A stretch of DNA of 20,506 nt from a virus. The notes under the pieces were generated by a model. The model did no database searches, was not told the origin of the DNA, and saw only the letters and a program-made list of their open reading frames with translations. Positions 1 through 7,543 of this stretch are shown piece by piece (positions within the stretch are counted from its first letter, which is position 1; each line of letters begins with the position of its first letter). The translations under genes and the position numbers were made by a program. The stretch covers positions 1 through 20,506 of the IMG/VR virus record IMGVR_UViG_3300046007_005408; one strand, 5' to 3'.

Positions 1-1357
1 TTTTATCTAAATGTTTATTCTTATTAAGAAATGCACCACTTAGAGTATCTTGTCTATATGCATTAGCACGGAAAGGCTCGATACTAGGAGAAGTATTTCC
101 CATAATAATACTTGAAGAGGCTGTAGGCGCAACCGCCATTACATGGCTACATCTTACTCCATATCCTTCGGCATCAGGAGCTTCTCCACGTTCTTTAGCT
201 AGTAATGCATTGGCTTCTTGCAACCTAGTTTCCATAGTACTAAATATTTTAAGATTTTCAGCTCTTGCTTGAGGTGACTCTATAGCAATATTTTTAGATT
301 GTAAGTAACTATGGAAGCCTAGTACACCTACACCTACTGAACGCTCATTTTCTGCGGAATAGATAGCTCTATGTAGTTCTAAAGGAGCATCTTCAATAAA
401 CGTAGTAAGTACATTATCTAACATTTCTAGTACATCCTGGAAGAATAACTGATTGTCTTTATATTCATCCCAGTAATCTAGGTTAAGGCTAGATAAGCAG
501 CATACTGCTGTTCTATCTTCGTTAGTAGGTAGTTCAATCTCTTGGCACAGATTAGACCCATTAATACGTAAACCTTGATTGATTAACCACTTTGGCAAAG
601 CATCATTTGCAGTATCAATAAAATGTAGGTAGGGCTCTCCAGTTTGAAGCCGTGTATCAATAATTTTTTGCCAAATCTCTTTAGCAGAGGTAGTGCGTAT
701 AACTTTACCATTAGGGTCTTTCAACTCCCAAGAGTCATCGTAGTCTGGATTCTCCATACAAGCTTCAATAATTTCCATGAAGTCATCTGTTATATTTACG
801 CCATGATGTAAATTCATACAGCGTATATTCTGGTCTCCAGTAGGTTTACGCATTTCAATAAACTGAATAATATCTGGGTGACTAACATCTAAATAAGCTG
901 CATAAGAACCACGACGTGTAGAGCCTTGTTTATATGCTAAACAGTGCGCATCATAAATCTTTAGGTGGGGCATAACTCCAACTGATTTATCATCAGCACT
1001 ACGAGTATTCATTGTAATACCTACTCCACCTCCAGAAACAGATAGCCATGCAGTTTCTGATAGAGTATCAATTAGACCACTAGTAGTATCTTCATTAGTA
1101 GATAAGAAGCATGAGATTGGTAATCCTTTCTTACTACGCCCATGAGCTAAAATAGGCGTGCTATAAGATAGCCAGTGTTTACTAGCATAGTCATATAGAC
1201 GCTGGGCATGTGCAGTATTACTACTAAAGGTAGAGGATACTTTTTTGTAGCGTTCCTGTGGGGAGTGCTCTTCTTTAGTCATATAAGATTCTTTAAGACG
1301 TTTTAGTCCTAATTCATCAAATAGAGCGTCTCGGCTTAAATCAATCTTTACGGTCAT
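1..1357 (-). CDS. nrdA: Ribonucleoside-diphosphate reductase, large (catalytic) subunit, partial
   Basis: Class I ribonucleotide reductase alpha subunit, which reduces ribonucleoside diphosphates to deoxyribonucleotides with a radical-generating beta subunit that is not in this window. The ATG is at 1357 and 452 residues are visible before the window edge; the C-terminus is missing. The active-site block NLCQEI gives N269, C271 and E273, matching the catalytic Asn-Cys-Glu of E. coli NrdA. C83 (in LPISCFLS) and C286 (in AVCCLSSLNL) match the redox-active cysteine pair. GGGVGI and a late PTASSS loop also fit the family. The protein starts only about 80 residues before the first redox cysteine, so the N-terminal ATP-cone allosteric domain of E. 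coli NrdA is absent. Its start lies inside the end of the tiny Cys-rich gene upstream. The family is near certain; subclass Ia versus Ib is not settled. Confidence 0.96.
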   Translation of the reverse strand, partial: MTVKIDLSRDALFDELGLKRLKESYMTKEEHSPQERYKKVSSTFSSNTAHAQRLYDYASKHWLSYSTPILAHGRSKKGLPISCFLSTNEDTTSGLIDTLSETAWLSVSGGGVGITMNTRSADDKSVGVMPHLKIYDAHCLAYKQGSTRRGSYAAYLDVSHPDIIQFIEMRKPTGDQNIRCMNLHHGVNITDDFMEIIEACMENPDYDDSWELKDPNGKVIRTTSAKEIWQKIIDTRLQTGEPYLHFIDTANDALPKWLINQGLRINGSNLCQEIELPTNEDRTAVCCLSSLNLDYWDEYKDNQLFFQDVLEMLDNVLTTFIEDAPLELHRAIYSAENERSVGVGVLGFHSYLQSKNIAIESPQARAENLKIFSTMETRLQEANALLAKERGEAPDAEGYGVRCSHVMAVAPTASSSIIMGNTSPSIEPFRANAYRQDTLSGAFLNKNKHLDK

Positions 1358-1499
1358 TTATACTCTCTTTTATTTGGTCTAATGTTCTATTACAGGTTAT
1401 GCATTTTTCTTTCCATACATCTACATGACATAAATTTGGGCATACTGTAGAACCTTGTTCAAGTTGTACTGCTAATTCTACTACCTCTTTAGAATTCAT
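1341..1499 (-). CDS. Small Cys-rich (putative zinc-binding) protein, 52 aa
   Basis: A 52-residue frame that fills the gap between dut and nrdA. It starts at an ATG that shares ATGA with the dut stop codon, and it overlaps the start of nrdA by 17 bases, the packing used across this operon. The protein has CPNLC followed by CITC, a Cys-x3-Cys plus Cys-x2-Cys set that could bind one zinc, between a hydrophilic N-terminal helix and a charged C-terminus. GGAG lies about 14 bases before the ATG, which is far for a ribosome-binding site, so translation probably depends on coupling to dut. I do not recognise the family. Being between dut and nrdA suggests, but does not prove, a nucleotide-metabolism or regulatory role. 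Confidence 0.7.
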   Translation of the reverse strand: MNSKEVVELAVQLEQGSTVCPNLCHVDVWKEKCITCNRTLDQIKESINDRKD

Positions 1500-1945
1500 T
1501 GTTTACCACTACTCCCGAAGCCGCCAGTACCTCTTGCAGTAGTATTCCAATCCTCTTCTTCACCCTCAAAAGTGATAAACTCTGGAGTAACTATAGGCGT
1601 AACCACTAGTTGAGCAATCCTATCGCCTATTTCAATAGAATACGGATTATCGCTGGAATTTTGTAACATAACTTTTACTTCGCCACGATAATCTGCGTCT
1701 ATAACTCCTACTGAATTTGCCAGAGTTATTCCACTTTTTCCCATTCCGCTCCTACTGAAAACTAAGCCGACGAAGCCTTCTGGAATTTTCACCGCTACAC
1801 CAGTACCAACAGTTTTTATTTCTCCAGGATAGATAACGTGCTTAGCAGAGGATTTTAGGTCAGCTCCGGCATCTGTAGCATGTGCCCTAGTCGGCTTCAG
1901 TTTAGGGTCGGTTAATTTAACCATCATAGTATTAGTTATTAGCAT
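1496..1945 (-). CDS. dut: dUTPase (deoxyuridine 5'-triphosphate nucleotidohydrolase)
   Basis: Trimeric-type dUTPase that hydrolyses dUTP to dUMP and pyrophosphate, keeping uracil out of phage DNA and supplying the dTMP precursor. All five signature motifs are present in order in 149 residues: ATDAGADLKSS, SRSGMGKSG, GVIDADYRGEVKV (catalytic Asp and sugar-binding Tyr), GDRIAQLV, and the C-terminal glycine-rich RGTGGFGSSG that closes over the active site. The length is normal for the family. The start at 1945 is chosen over internal Met codons because GGAGG lies 9 bases upstream. The gene overlaps the end of the flap endonuclease gene by 14 bases and shares ATGA with the small gene after it. 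Confidence 0.98.
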   Translation of the reverse strand: MLITNTMMVKLTDPKLKPTRAHATDAGADLKSSAKHVIYPGEIKTVGTGVAVKIPEGFVGLVFSRSGMGKSGITLANSVGVIDADYRGEVKVMLQNSSDNPYSIEIGDRIAQLVVTPIVTPEFITFEGEEEDWNTTARGTGGFGSSGKQ

Positions 1946-2777
1946 TAAAAACTTCCTCCAGTACTCTATCTATTTCTACTAAATTTTTATCTCCTATTGC
2001 GTCTGTACAATAAGTGACTAAGTCCATTAATTGGCAGTTTAGGATAAGTGTATCTTTAGCTGCGTTTAAGTTTGTAATATATTTATACTTACTTGCTATC
2101 GGTAATTCAGCAATAATATCAAATATAGAACCATATTGTTTTACTAAGTCTGCAGCACGTTTGGGTCCAATACCTTCCACCCCTTTAATATTATCACCAG
2201 AGTCGCCGTTTAGACATTTAATACTAATATACTGTTCTGGAGTACAATCATAATGTTCTTCCCAGTTATCTATAGTAGTTTCTTTTCTAGTAACGTAAGA
2301 GAAACGACTAACTCTATCAGATATTAATAAGTCCCAGTCACGGTCAGTAGATATTAGCCAAGCCGTAGCAGTATTAGGAAGTTTTTGAACAATATACGCT
2401 GCAATATCGTCAGCCTCTACTTTGTCAAATCTAAGTACTGGATATACTTCATTTATTGTTTCCATTGTATGATTAAACTCTGCAAAGAATTCTTCAAATA
2501 ATTCTCTATCTTCATCGGTCTGAGTTTCGTACTTAGCTGCTCGATTAGCTTTATACTCTGGGTATATTCCTTTACGGAAGCTACTAGAACCTTGGTCGCA
2601 AGCAATAATAACTTTTGATGCTTTATAGGATTTTTTAAGGCTCTCTATTACCTTTATATATTCATCACAGAACGTAGTAGATTTTGCGTGAAGATAGCGG
2701 AAAGCAAGATTAAGCCCATCCACTATCATAACACAATTATCTTCTAGCTCATTCATATCGCTAAAACTTTTACTCAA
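1932..2777 (-). CDS. D15: 5'-3' exonuclease / flap endonuclease (T5 D15-like)
   Basis: Structure-specific 5' nuclease of the FEN family (T5 D15, T4 RNase H, PolA N-domain). It removes RNA primers and 5' flaps, needed here because the phage polymerase carries no 5' nuclease domain. The 281 residues hold the metal-site motifs in order: DGLNLAFR (Asp20), a basic arch segment around residues 61-79, VEADDI (121-125), STDRDWD (143-149) and NGDSGDN (190-196). A helix-hairpin-helix follows, with GVEGIGPKRA at about 199-208. The first codon is TTG, not ATG: GAGG sits 5 bases ahead and the codon shares TTGA with the stop of the D14-like gene, whereas the next in-frame ATG (2756) has no ribosome-binding site. 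T5 D15 is about 291 residues, so this is full length. Confidence 0.97.
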   Translation of the reverse strand: MSKSFSDMNELEDNCVMIVDGLNLAFRYLHAKSTTFCDEYIKVIESLKKSYKASKVIIACDQGSSSFRKGIYPEYKANRAAKYETQTDEDRELFEEFFAEFNHTMETINEVYPVLRFDKVEADDIAAYIVQKLPNTATAWLISTDRDWDLLISDRVSRFSYVTRKETTIDNWEEHYDCTPEQYISIKCLNGDSGDNIKGVEGIGPKRAADLVKQYGSIFDIIAELPIASKYKYITNLNAAKDTLILNCQLMDLVTYCTDAIGDKNLVEIDRVLEEVFNANN

Positions 2778-3229
2778 TTGAACCTCGGCTTTTCATGCTC
2801 AAGCCAATCATCTAGCTTTGCAGTAAATAACTGGTGACCATCTATGTTTAAAAATGCATATCTATAATCATCTGTACTTGGGGGGTCTCTAAATGCAACG
2901 AATATTTTACTACGGTCAAACTTATATATTAGCAGAGGTTTACGACTAATCTGTGCTGACTCTCTAATTGTTTGCAACCACCATTCTAATAATTGGGGGG
3001 TTTTATCTGTAAGTATTTTACTTGTGAAGTGGTCATCTTTATAGTGTTTTACTTCTATACAGTAAATATTCAAACTATTGGCTAAGTATAGGTCCCCCTT
3101 TAAACCGTGGGAGGCATGTAAACCACCACTAAGCGGTACTCGTTTAAAATCTAAACCAGTTTTAGTTTTTAGTACTTTAGCTATATCAGACTCTGCTCTA
3201 GCGCCTTTAGCTCTACTATCTACTGCCAT
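2774..3229 (-). CDS. Putative Holliday-junction resolvase-like nuclease (T5 D14 position)
   Basis: A 151-residue protein with a PD-(D/E)XK nuclease pattern resembling archaeal Hjc-type resolvases: an early acidic residue (Glu13, in ARAESD), then Asp46 (in GLKGDLYL), then Glu59-Val-Lys61 (in IEVKHYK), preceded by a basic RVPLSGG loop at 30-36. This spacing matches the metal-binding core of that fold. The likely role is cleaving branched DNA made by recombination-dependent replication. It lies between the SbcC and flap-endonuclease genes, where T5 carries D14. Its stop overlaps the TTG start of the flap endonuclease by 4 bases. Fold assignment is fairly secure; junction specificity is inference from the family and neighbours. 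Confidence 0.75.
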   Translation of the reverse strand: MAVDSRAKGARAESDIAKVLKTKTGLDFKRVPLSGGLHASHGLKGDLYLANSLNIYCIEVKHYKDDHFTSKILTDKTPQLLEWWLQTIRESAQISRKPLLIYKFDRSKIFVAFRDPPSTDDYRYAFLNIDGHQLFTAKLDDWLEHEKPRFN

Positions 3230-3416
3230 ATTTAGGTATCCCTTTAGACATTATAATATGGTCATTAGTACCATCAGTATATATTACAGTACCCTCTCCG
3301 TCAGCAATACCTAGTCGGTACATCTCCCTACATAAATCATCAAGAGTTTTATCAAACCCTTTTTCTCTACAAGACATAAAAAAGTCCTGCCTAACGTGCT
3401 CCATATTTAAGTACAT
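3216..3416 (-). CDS. Hypothetical protein, 66 aa
   Basis: Unrecognised small soluble protein between the SbcC-like and D14-like genes. The SbcC stop and this ATG share one base (TAATG), and its end overlaps the start of the D14-like gene by 14 bases, so it is embedded in the coupled operon. AGGA about 7 bases before the ATG supports the start. The first half is helical and charged (DKTLDDLCREMYRLG) and the second half looks like beta strands (EGTVIYTDGTNDHIIM). There is no signal peptide or membrane segment. The context suggests an accessory recombination role, but no function can be given. Confidence 0.75.
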   Translation of the reverse strand: MYLNMEHVRQDFFMSCREKGFDKTLDDLCREMYRLGIADGEGTVIYTDGTNDHIIMSKGIPKYGSR

Positions 3417-5248
3417 TACTCAATCCTAGATATATTATTTTCTTTAATTACTGAAACTTTCTCTATTAGAGGATGACTATATCCATGAGATACTAAAATA
3501 GTATTAAGATGCTCTTCTTTTAGTAGAACTTCTACTAAACGCTCTTTACCATCTACATCAAGGTTATCAATAGTTTCATCAAGTACCAATAAATTAATTC
3601 GTACAGCTGATAGGGTTTGCATTAGTTTACGAATTGCTAAAAGAGTAGCTGTATTAACTCTAGCTCGCTCACCACTAGATAAAGCAGAAATATCTATCTC
3701 TGTACCATTATCTACTATAACTACATTTAATTTATCTGATGCACCCATTACAAAGTTAATTTGAAACCTACCATCACTTAATTCAGCTAAGTACTGATTA
3801 GTAAGATTTTGTAAATCTTTAACCATACACTCAATTTTATAGGCTACTAAACCATTAGTACTGAATGTCTTTTGTAGTAGTTGAAGTGTAGCTAGGCGTG
3901 TTTCTAATACTGATAACTTATTGCCTAAATCAAGTAATTCCGCACTATACGCAGCCATTTGCTCAGTAATAACTTCTACTTTAGTATTATGTGCAGCTAT
4001 CTTAGTATTTTTAGCAATAATATCTGCTACAGCTTCTTGCTGTAGTTTAATATTTCTTTGCGCATGGTGTATTTCATCTTTTAAATTCTTAATAGTCTGC
4101 TCTGTAATACGCTTATCTTGTAGAGCCTCGGGCATAGTAGGGTCAATAAGTGCATTATAGTTCTCATACTCTGTTTTATAATTAGCTACTCGTTCAACCC
4201 ATTTTCTGTCTTGCTCGGCTGCTTCAATAATTCTGAAGAGCTCTGTTCCTCTTTCTTCTGCAATTCTGATTTGCGTTTCTTGTTCCAGTAAAAGCTCTCT
4301 AGCTTTGGTATTATCAATCTCATGTGAGCACGTTGGACATTTATCATTAAGCTTCCCCATCTTACTAATAAAGGATTTTGCTGACTTAATAGTATGTTGA
4401 ATACCTGCGTATTCTTCACTCTCTTTTGATACATCTTTTACTACTGGTAGCTCTACACTTAACTCCTCTAAAGGAATTTTTGCTTGTAGTGCTTTATACT
4501 CATTATTACGAGTAATCTTTTTATTTGTAGCCTCTATATTAGTTAGGCTTTCAGTTAAATTCTCTATTTGAATAAGTTCTGCACGCAAATCAAGTTCTTT
4601 TACTACTGGAACTTCTTCTAGTTCTTTAATAGATAAATCACTGGACTTGGCTTTATCTAACCAACTTTGGTTTGTATTAATCTTTGCTGTAATTTCTACT
4701 ACATCAGTATTTACAGTTTTAACAAGCTCTTTGAAAGTATCATGAGCTTTAGTATAATGCTCAAGATTTAGTAAGTTTATTAAAAACTTCTTTCTATTAG
4801 TATCTGTAGCTGTAAGGAATTCTAGGCTTGAAGCCGAGCTTTGATAGATTAACTGTGCAAAACTACTACTATCAAGACCAATTACTTCTTCTATTAGTTT
4901 TAAAGTGCCTGTCGCTGTATGGGAACTAATATCTATACCATTTTTAGTAAGTTTGGTACTACTAGAAGCGCCCCTAACTGTTTCAATCTTATAAGTATCA
5001 CCATCTTTATTAAAAGTTAGCTCAATACTATATTTCTTAGCGTTGGAGTATCTATTAAGAACATCAGCACGCTTAGTGCCCTTAGAGTTCTTATTATAAC
5101 ATACTTCTTCTAGTAATAAACCAATACTGGACTTACCATGTCCGTTTTTACCAACTAACTGTACTATTGGGTCTTTATCTAGGGTTAGAGAATTATTAGG
5201 CCCATAAGAGAAACAGTCGCTCCAGTTTAGGGTCTGCAATGTTATCAT
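3416..5248 (-). CDS. D13: SbcC/Rad50-like recombination nuclease ATPase subunit (T5 D13-like)
   Basis: SMC-family ATPase subunit of the SbcCD / T4 gp46-gp47 type nuclease complex, which opens DNA ends and hairpins for recombination-dependent replication. The 610 residues show the full architecture: Walker A GKNGHGKSS at 33-41, a long charged coiled coil (about 150-290), a zinc hook CPTC (Cys304, Cys307) at the midpoint, a second coiled coil (about 310-460), the ABC signature LSSGERARV from residue 523, Walker B LLVLDET with Asp557/Glu558, and the H-loop VSHG. Its partner nuclease is encoded just upstream, separated only by a glutaredoxin gene. The ATG overlaps the glutaredoxin stop by 4 bases. 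The hook is intact, so dimers can tether DNA ends. Confidence 0.97.
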   Translation of the reverse strand: MITLQTLNWSDCFSYGPNNSLTLDKDPIVQLVGKNGHGKSSIGLLLEEVCYNKNSKGTKRADVLNRYSNAKKYSIELTFNKDGDTYKIETVRGASSSTKLTKNGIDISSHTATGTLKLIEEVIGLDSSSFAQLIYQSSASSLEFLTATDTNRKKFLINLLNLEHYTKAHDTFKELVKTVNTDVVEITAKINTNQSWLDKAKSSDLSIKELEEVPVVKELDLRAELIQIENLTESLTNIEATNKKITRNNEYKALQAKIPLEELSVELPVVKDVSKESEEYAGIQHTIKSAKSFISKMGKLNDKCPTCSHEIDNTKARELLLEQETQIRIAEERGTELFRIIEAAEQDRKWVERVANYKTEYENYNALIDPTMPEALQDKRITEQTIKNLKDEIHHAQRNIKLQQEAVADIIAKNTKIAAHNTKVEVITEQMAAYSAELLDLGNKLSVLETRLATLQLLQKTFSTNGLVAYKIECMVKDLQNLTNQYLAELSDGRFQINFVMGASDKLNVVIVDNGTEIDISALSSGERARVNTATLLAIRKLMQTLSAVRINLLVLDETIDNLDVDGKERLVEVLLKEEHLNTILVSHGYSHPLIEKVSVIKENNISRIE

Positions 5249-5454
5249 AGACCTGCCTGTTCTCTACTAATGAAACTTTGAGATACTTCATCAAATATTT
5301 GGGGCACTGACCTAAAGCCGGCCTCTAATACTTTGATTTTACCTTCTACATCTTTATCAATCAATACTGTATTATAGGGAATATTTTTAGCATCTAATTC
5401 TTTCTTCAAGCTTTCACAACCTGGACAATTAGTTTTAGAGTATACTGTAATCAT
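5245..5454 (-). CDS. Glutaredoxin / NrdH-like redoxin
   Basis: A 69-residue thioredoxin-fold protein with the dithiol active site CPGC at residues 10-13, a strand-turn-helix start (ITVYSKTNC) and the cis-proline loop VPQIF. The length matches glutaredoxins and NrdH proteins. It probably reduces the redox cysteines of the phage ribonucleotide reductase encoded at the left edge. It sits between the two SbcCD subunit genes with 4-base ATGA overlaps on both sides, so it is translated in step with the nuclease rather than with nrdA. AAGGA lies 5 bases before its ATG. Fold and active site are clear; the choice between glutathione and thioredoxin reductase as electron donor cannot be made from sequence alone. 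Confidence 0.93.
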   Translation of the reverse strand: MITVYSKTNCPGCESLKKELDAKNIPYNTVLIDKDVEGKIKVLEAGFRSVPQIFDEVSQSFISREQAGL

Positions 5455-6392
5455 CTTAATCCTTTTATGTTATCATGGTACTCTTTTAGAGCAGCCTCTA
5501 TAGTACTATCAGGTACTTGAATAATGTATCGTAGATACTCTGTAATTTCGTCTTCAATAGACATAGTAGGCTCCAATATTAGGGCTACATCAGTATCGCG
5601 TTTAACAATCTTTTTATCTAATAAAGCTGAGTCCTTAATTCCACCTAACTCAGTAATATCACCTTCTAACTCATATATAGTATGGTGATAGTCAGTAGCA
5701 ATCATTTCCTCTGGGTTAGTAATAGTTTTACGTACTAACTGAGGTACTTTTAACTCTACCCAAGTATGGGAGAAATTTTTGGTATCAAGTATAATAACAC
5801 CAGTACCCACAAGATTACGATGGAAGCTAGTAGTAACGGGGCTTCCAGGATAGAGAATATTTCTTTGCGAGTTTTCATAGCTGTGTAAATCTCCTGCTAG
5901 AACTACTTCCCAGTTATTGAATAAATCTAAATCTATTTCAGGCTTGACGTGTGGCGGGATTTCTCCACGAACATGAGTACATAAAATATGTCCTTCAAAT
6001 GCTGGCCAAGGTTCTTTTAGTTTATTATATGGAATAAAATCTATATTCTCTAAAGAATAGAATTCGTCTATAATTTCTACTAAAGGATTAATGTTATTAC
6101 TTACTTCTTTTAAGTGGCTAAGGAATGTAGTATTCTTCTTTAGTGCTTCATGATTACCCGCATATATAAGGGTTTTAATCTTACAGGCACTAATGAATTT
6201 AAAGTAGAGTTCCAGTTCCTGCATATTAGGTAGTTTATCAAAAATATCCCCACCAATAATATGTATATCTACTTCTTTTTCTAGTTGATGTATCTCATTA
6301 AATAGAATGTTGTACCGATTAATAGCCCACTCATTTGGAATACTTTTTGTATTCAGTTTAATATGCCAATCGGCACTGAACATTACTTTCAT
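5451..6392 (-). CDS. D12: SbcD/Mre11-like recombination nuclease subunit (T5 D12-like)
   Basis: Calcineurin-type metallophosphoesterase that forms the nuclease half of the SbcCD / gp46-gp47 complex. The 313 residues carry the five metal-site motifs in order: SADWH (Asp8, His10), GGDIFD (Asp49), GNHE (Asn80, His81), CTHVRGE (His140) and AGDLHSY (Asp168, His170). These coordinate two metal ions and the scissile phosphate. The C-terminal region (about 200-313) is the capping and SbcC-docking part, less conserved. GGGAG lies 5 bases before the ATG and immediately follows the terminator hairpin after the ssDNA-binding protein gene, so this gene heads the recombination section and probably depends on readthrough. 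Confidence 0.96.
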   Translation of the reverse strand: MKVMFSADWHIKLNTKSIPNEWAINRYNILFNEIHQLEKEVDIHIIGGDIFDKLPNMQELELYFKFISACKIKTLIYAGNHEALKKNTTFLSHLKEVSNNINPLVEIIDEFYSLENIDFIPYNKLKEPWPAFEGHILCTHVRGEIPPHVKPEIDLDLFNNWEVVLAGDLHSYENSQRNILYPGSPVTTSFHRNLVGTGVIILDTKNFSHTWVELKVPQLVRKTITNPEEMIATDYHHTIYELEGDITELGGIKDSALLDKKIVKRDTDVALILEPTMSIEDEITEYLRYIIQVPDSTIEAALKEYHDNIKGLR

Positions 6393-6407
6393 TTATTCTC
6401 CCAGATG

Positions 6408-6438
6408 AAAAAGCCCTCACATAGTGGAGGGCTTTTTT
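6408..6438 (-). terminator. Intrinsic terminator after the ssDNA-binding protein gene
   Basis: An 11-bp perfect stem: AAAAAGCCCTC at 6408-6418 pairs with GAGGGCTTTTT at 6427-6437 around an 8-base loop. Read on the minus strand the 3' arm runs into uridines, so it terminates transcripts leaving the ssDNA-binding protein gene (stop at 6445). Because A and T tracts flank both sides it could also work on the plus strand, though no plus-strand gene is seen. Only 15 bases separate it from the next start codon and no promoter fits between, so it is probably leaky. Confidence 0.9.
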
Positions 6439-6444
6439 CAGATA

Positions 6445-7089
6445 TTAAAGGTCTTTAACAGCCTCTTTTTCTGCAACGCTAGCTGCTGTATCTTCAGTTT
6501 CGTCACCACCAGAAGTAATACGCTCAAGTGACGCTAAGATTTCTGCTGAAGTGGCACGAGGATACAACTCATCAATATCTTTAGCTTCTTTTACAGCTGC
6601 ACGCTCTGCATCATTCAATGCACGTGGTTTGCAACGTAATACTGATAAAGTGTACTCAACGTTAAATGGTAGAGGACCTGTTTTAGCACGTTTAAATACT
6701 ACATCCCAACCTTTATCTAAATCTGTAGGGTCGCCCAAATCTTCGGCAGCACTAAGGATTTGCTCAAATAATTTCTTTTTAAGGTTAAGAACCTTAACTT
6801 TACCATCAGTAGGGTCGATACAGTTGATTGAGTATGCCCAAGAACATTTAACGTCTGGGAAGAACTTCTGTACATGGTCTACCTCTTTATTAGTGAACTT
6901 TTCTTGTTCACGGTCAAAAGACAAACACTCTAGTGGAATATCTTTATTATTAGTACCTTTTACCCAGTATACATAACGTGGTAAAATGCCACCGATTAAA
7001 CGTACTGAGTTTTCTCCATCTTTGTAAACATATGAGTCTACTGAACTTTTAACTGCCTTACCTGCTGTTTTACCAAATGCTAATGCCAT
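6445..7089 (-). CDS. Single-stranded DNA-binding protein (gp32-like)
   Basis: A 214-residue protein with the general plan of phage replicative ssDNA-binding proteins. It has a short basic N-terminus (FGKTAGKAVKSS), an OB-fold-like middle rich in aromatic and basic residues (RYVYWVKG, VKCSWAYSINC, VLNLKKKLFEQI), a conserved-looking GWDVVFKRAKTG strand pair, and an acidic tail (GGDETEDTAASVAEKEAVKDL region). Such tails recruit replication partners. It would coat template and recombination intermediates and coordinate polymerase, helicase and SbcCD. It has its own transcription unit: the promoter at 7515-7543 reads through the 123-aa gene into it and a terminator follows directly. AGGA lies 7 bases before the ATG. 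By position it corresponds to T5 D11; I infer that rather than know it. Confidence 0.85.
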   Translation of the reverse strand: MALAFGKTAGKAVKSSVDSYVYKDGENSVRLIGGILPRYVYWVKGTNNKDIPLECLSFDREQEKFTNKEVDHVQKFFPDVKCSWAYSINCIDPTDGKVKVLNLKKKLFEQILSAAEDLGDPTDLDKGWDVVFKRAKTGPLPFNVEYTLSVLRCKPRALNDAERAAVKEAKDIDELYPRATSAEILASLERITSGGDETEDTAASVAEKEAVKDL

Positions 7090-7100
7090 TTGTATTTCCT

Positions 7101-7472
7101 TTATTCGTATTTAAAGTTTAATTGATTTTTTACTATTTTTAATAGCGGATTTGTTTGAATCTTATCTATATTTAGGTCTGGGAAGAAAGTTAAATCTAAA
7201 GATGTAATCCCATATTCTGCATATACTCCATACTCTCTTTTTCCAGCTAGTATGATATACTGGGCTTTATGCGTTACTAATGTTTTAGTATCGTTAAATA
7301 AAGACTTTGGATTAGTTAAATAACTTGTACCACCGAGTAAAGAATACTTTGGTAAATAATAACCATTAAGGTTTTTATTCTTATATAGGTAGTAATCATA
7401 TAGTGATTTAACTAATTTATTACTATCACCGTTTGCTTCTTTTAAAAGGTTATCTAGATTATAGAATAGCAT
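7101..7472 (-). CDS. Hypothetical protein, 123 aa, first gene of the ssDNA-binding protein operon
   Basis: Unrecognised soluble protein, the first gene behind the promoter at 7515-7543 and 11 bases before the ssDNA-binding protein start. It is unusually rich in Tyr, Asn, Leu and Lys (LYDYYLYKNKNLNGYYLPKYS). The N-terminal third is helical, and the rest looks like mixed alpha/beta (AQYIILAGKREYGVYAEYG). AGG lies about 7 bases before the ATG. No catalytic motif, membrane segment or zinc site is visible. Co-transcription with the ssDNA-binding protein suggests early abundant expression and a role near DNA replication or host takeover, but this is only context. Confidence 0.82.
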   Translation of the reverse strand: MLFYNLDNLLKEANGDSNKLVKSLYDYYLYKNKNLNGYYLPKYSLLGGTSYLTNPKSLFNDTKTLVTHKAQYIILAGKREYGVYAEYGITSLDLTFFPDLNIDKIQTNPLLKIVKNQLNFKYE

Positions 7473-7514
7473 TTGTGCCTTTTAAAAATTATTGTTTTCT
7501 CAACTCAAGATAAT

Positions 7515-7543
7515 ATTATACGCTCATTTGTAATATTTGGCAA
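7515..7543 (-). promoter_or_regulatory. Sigma-70 promoter P1 for the 123-aa gene and ssDNA-binding protein
   Basis: On the minus strand the -35 box is TTGCCA (7543-7538) and the -10 box is TATAAT (7520-7515) with an exact 17-bp spacer. The transcript start should be near 7508, leaving a leader of about 35 bases before the ATG at 7472. Sequences upstream of the -35 (AAAATTGACTTG) and downstream of the -10 (TATCTTGAGTTGAGAAAA) recur at the other two promoters in the window. It lies in the only gap between the D10-like helicase and the 123-aa gene. Confidence 0.88.

Noticed and set aside
4186-4434. 82-residue frame on the minus strand inside the SbcC-like gene
   Set aside because: It is in another frame across the zinc-hook region of an intact gene, with no independent evidence of translation.
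6551-6976. 141-residue open frame on the plus strand
   Set aside because: It lies wholly opposite the ssDNA-binding protein gene, has no ribosome-binding site or promoter, and its composition (Ser/Thr/Leu/Arg) is typical of an antisense shadow.
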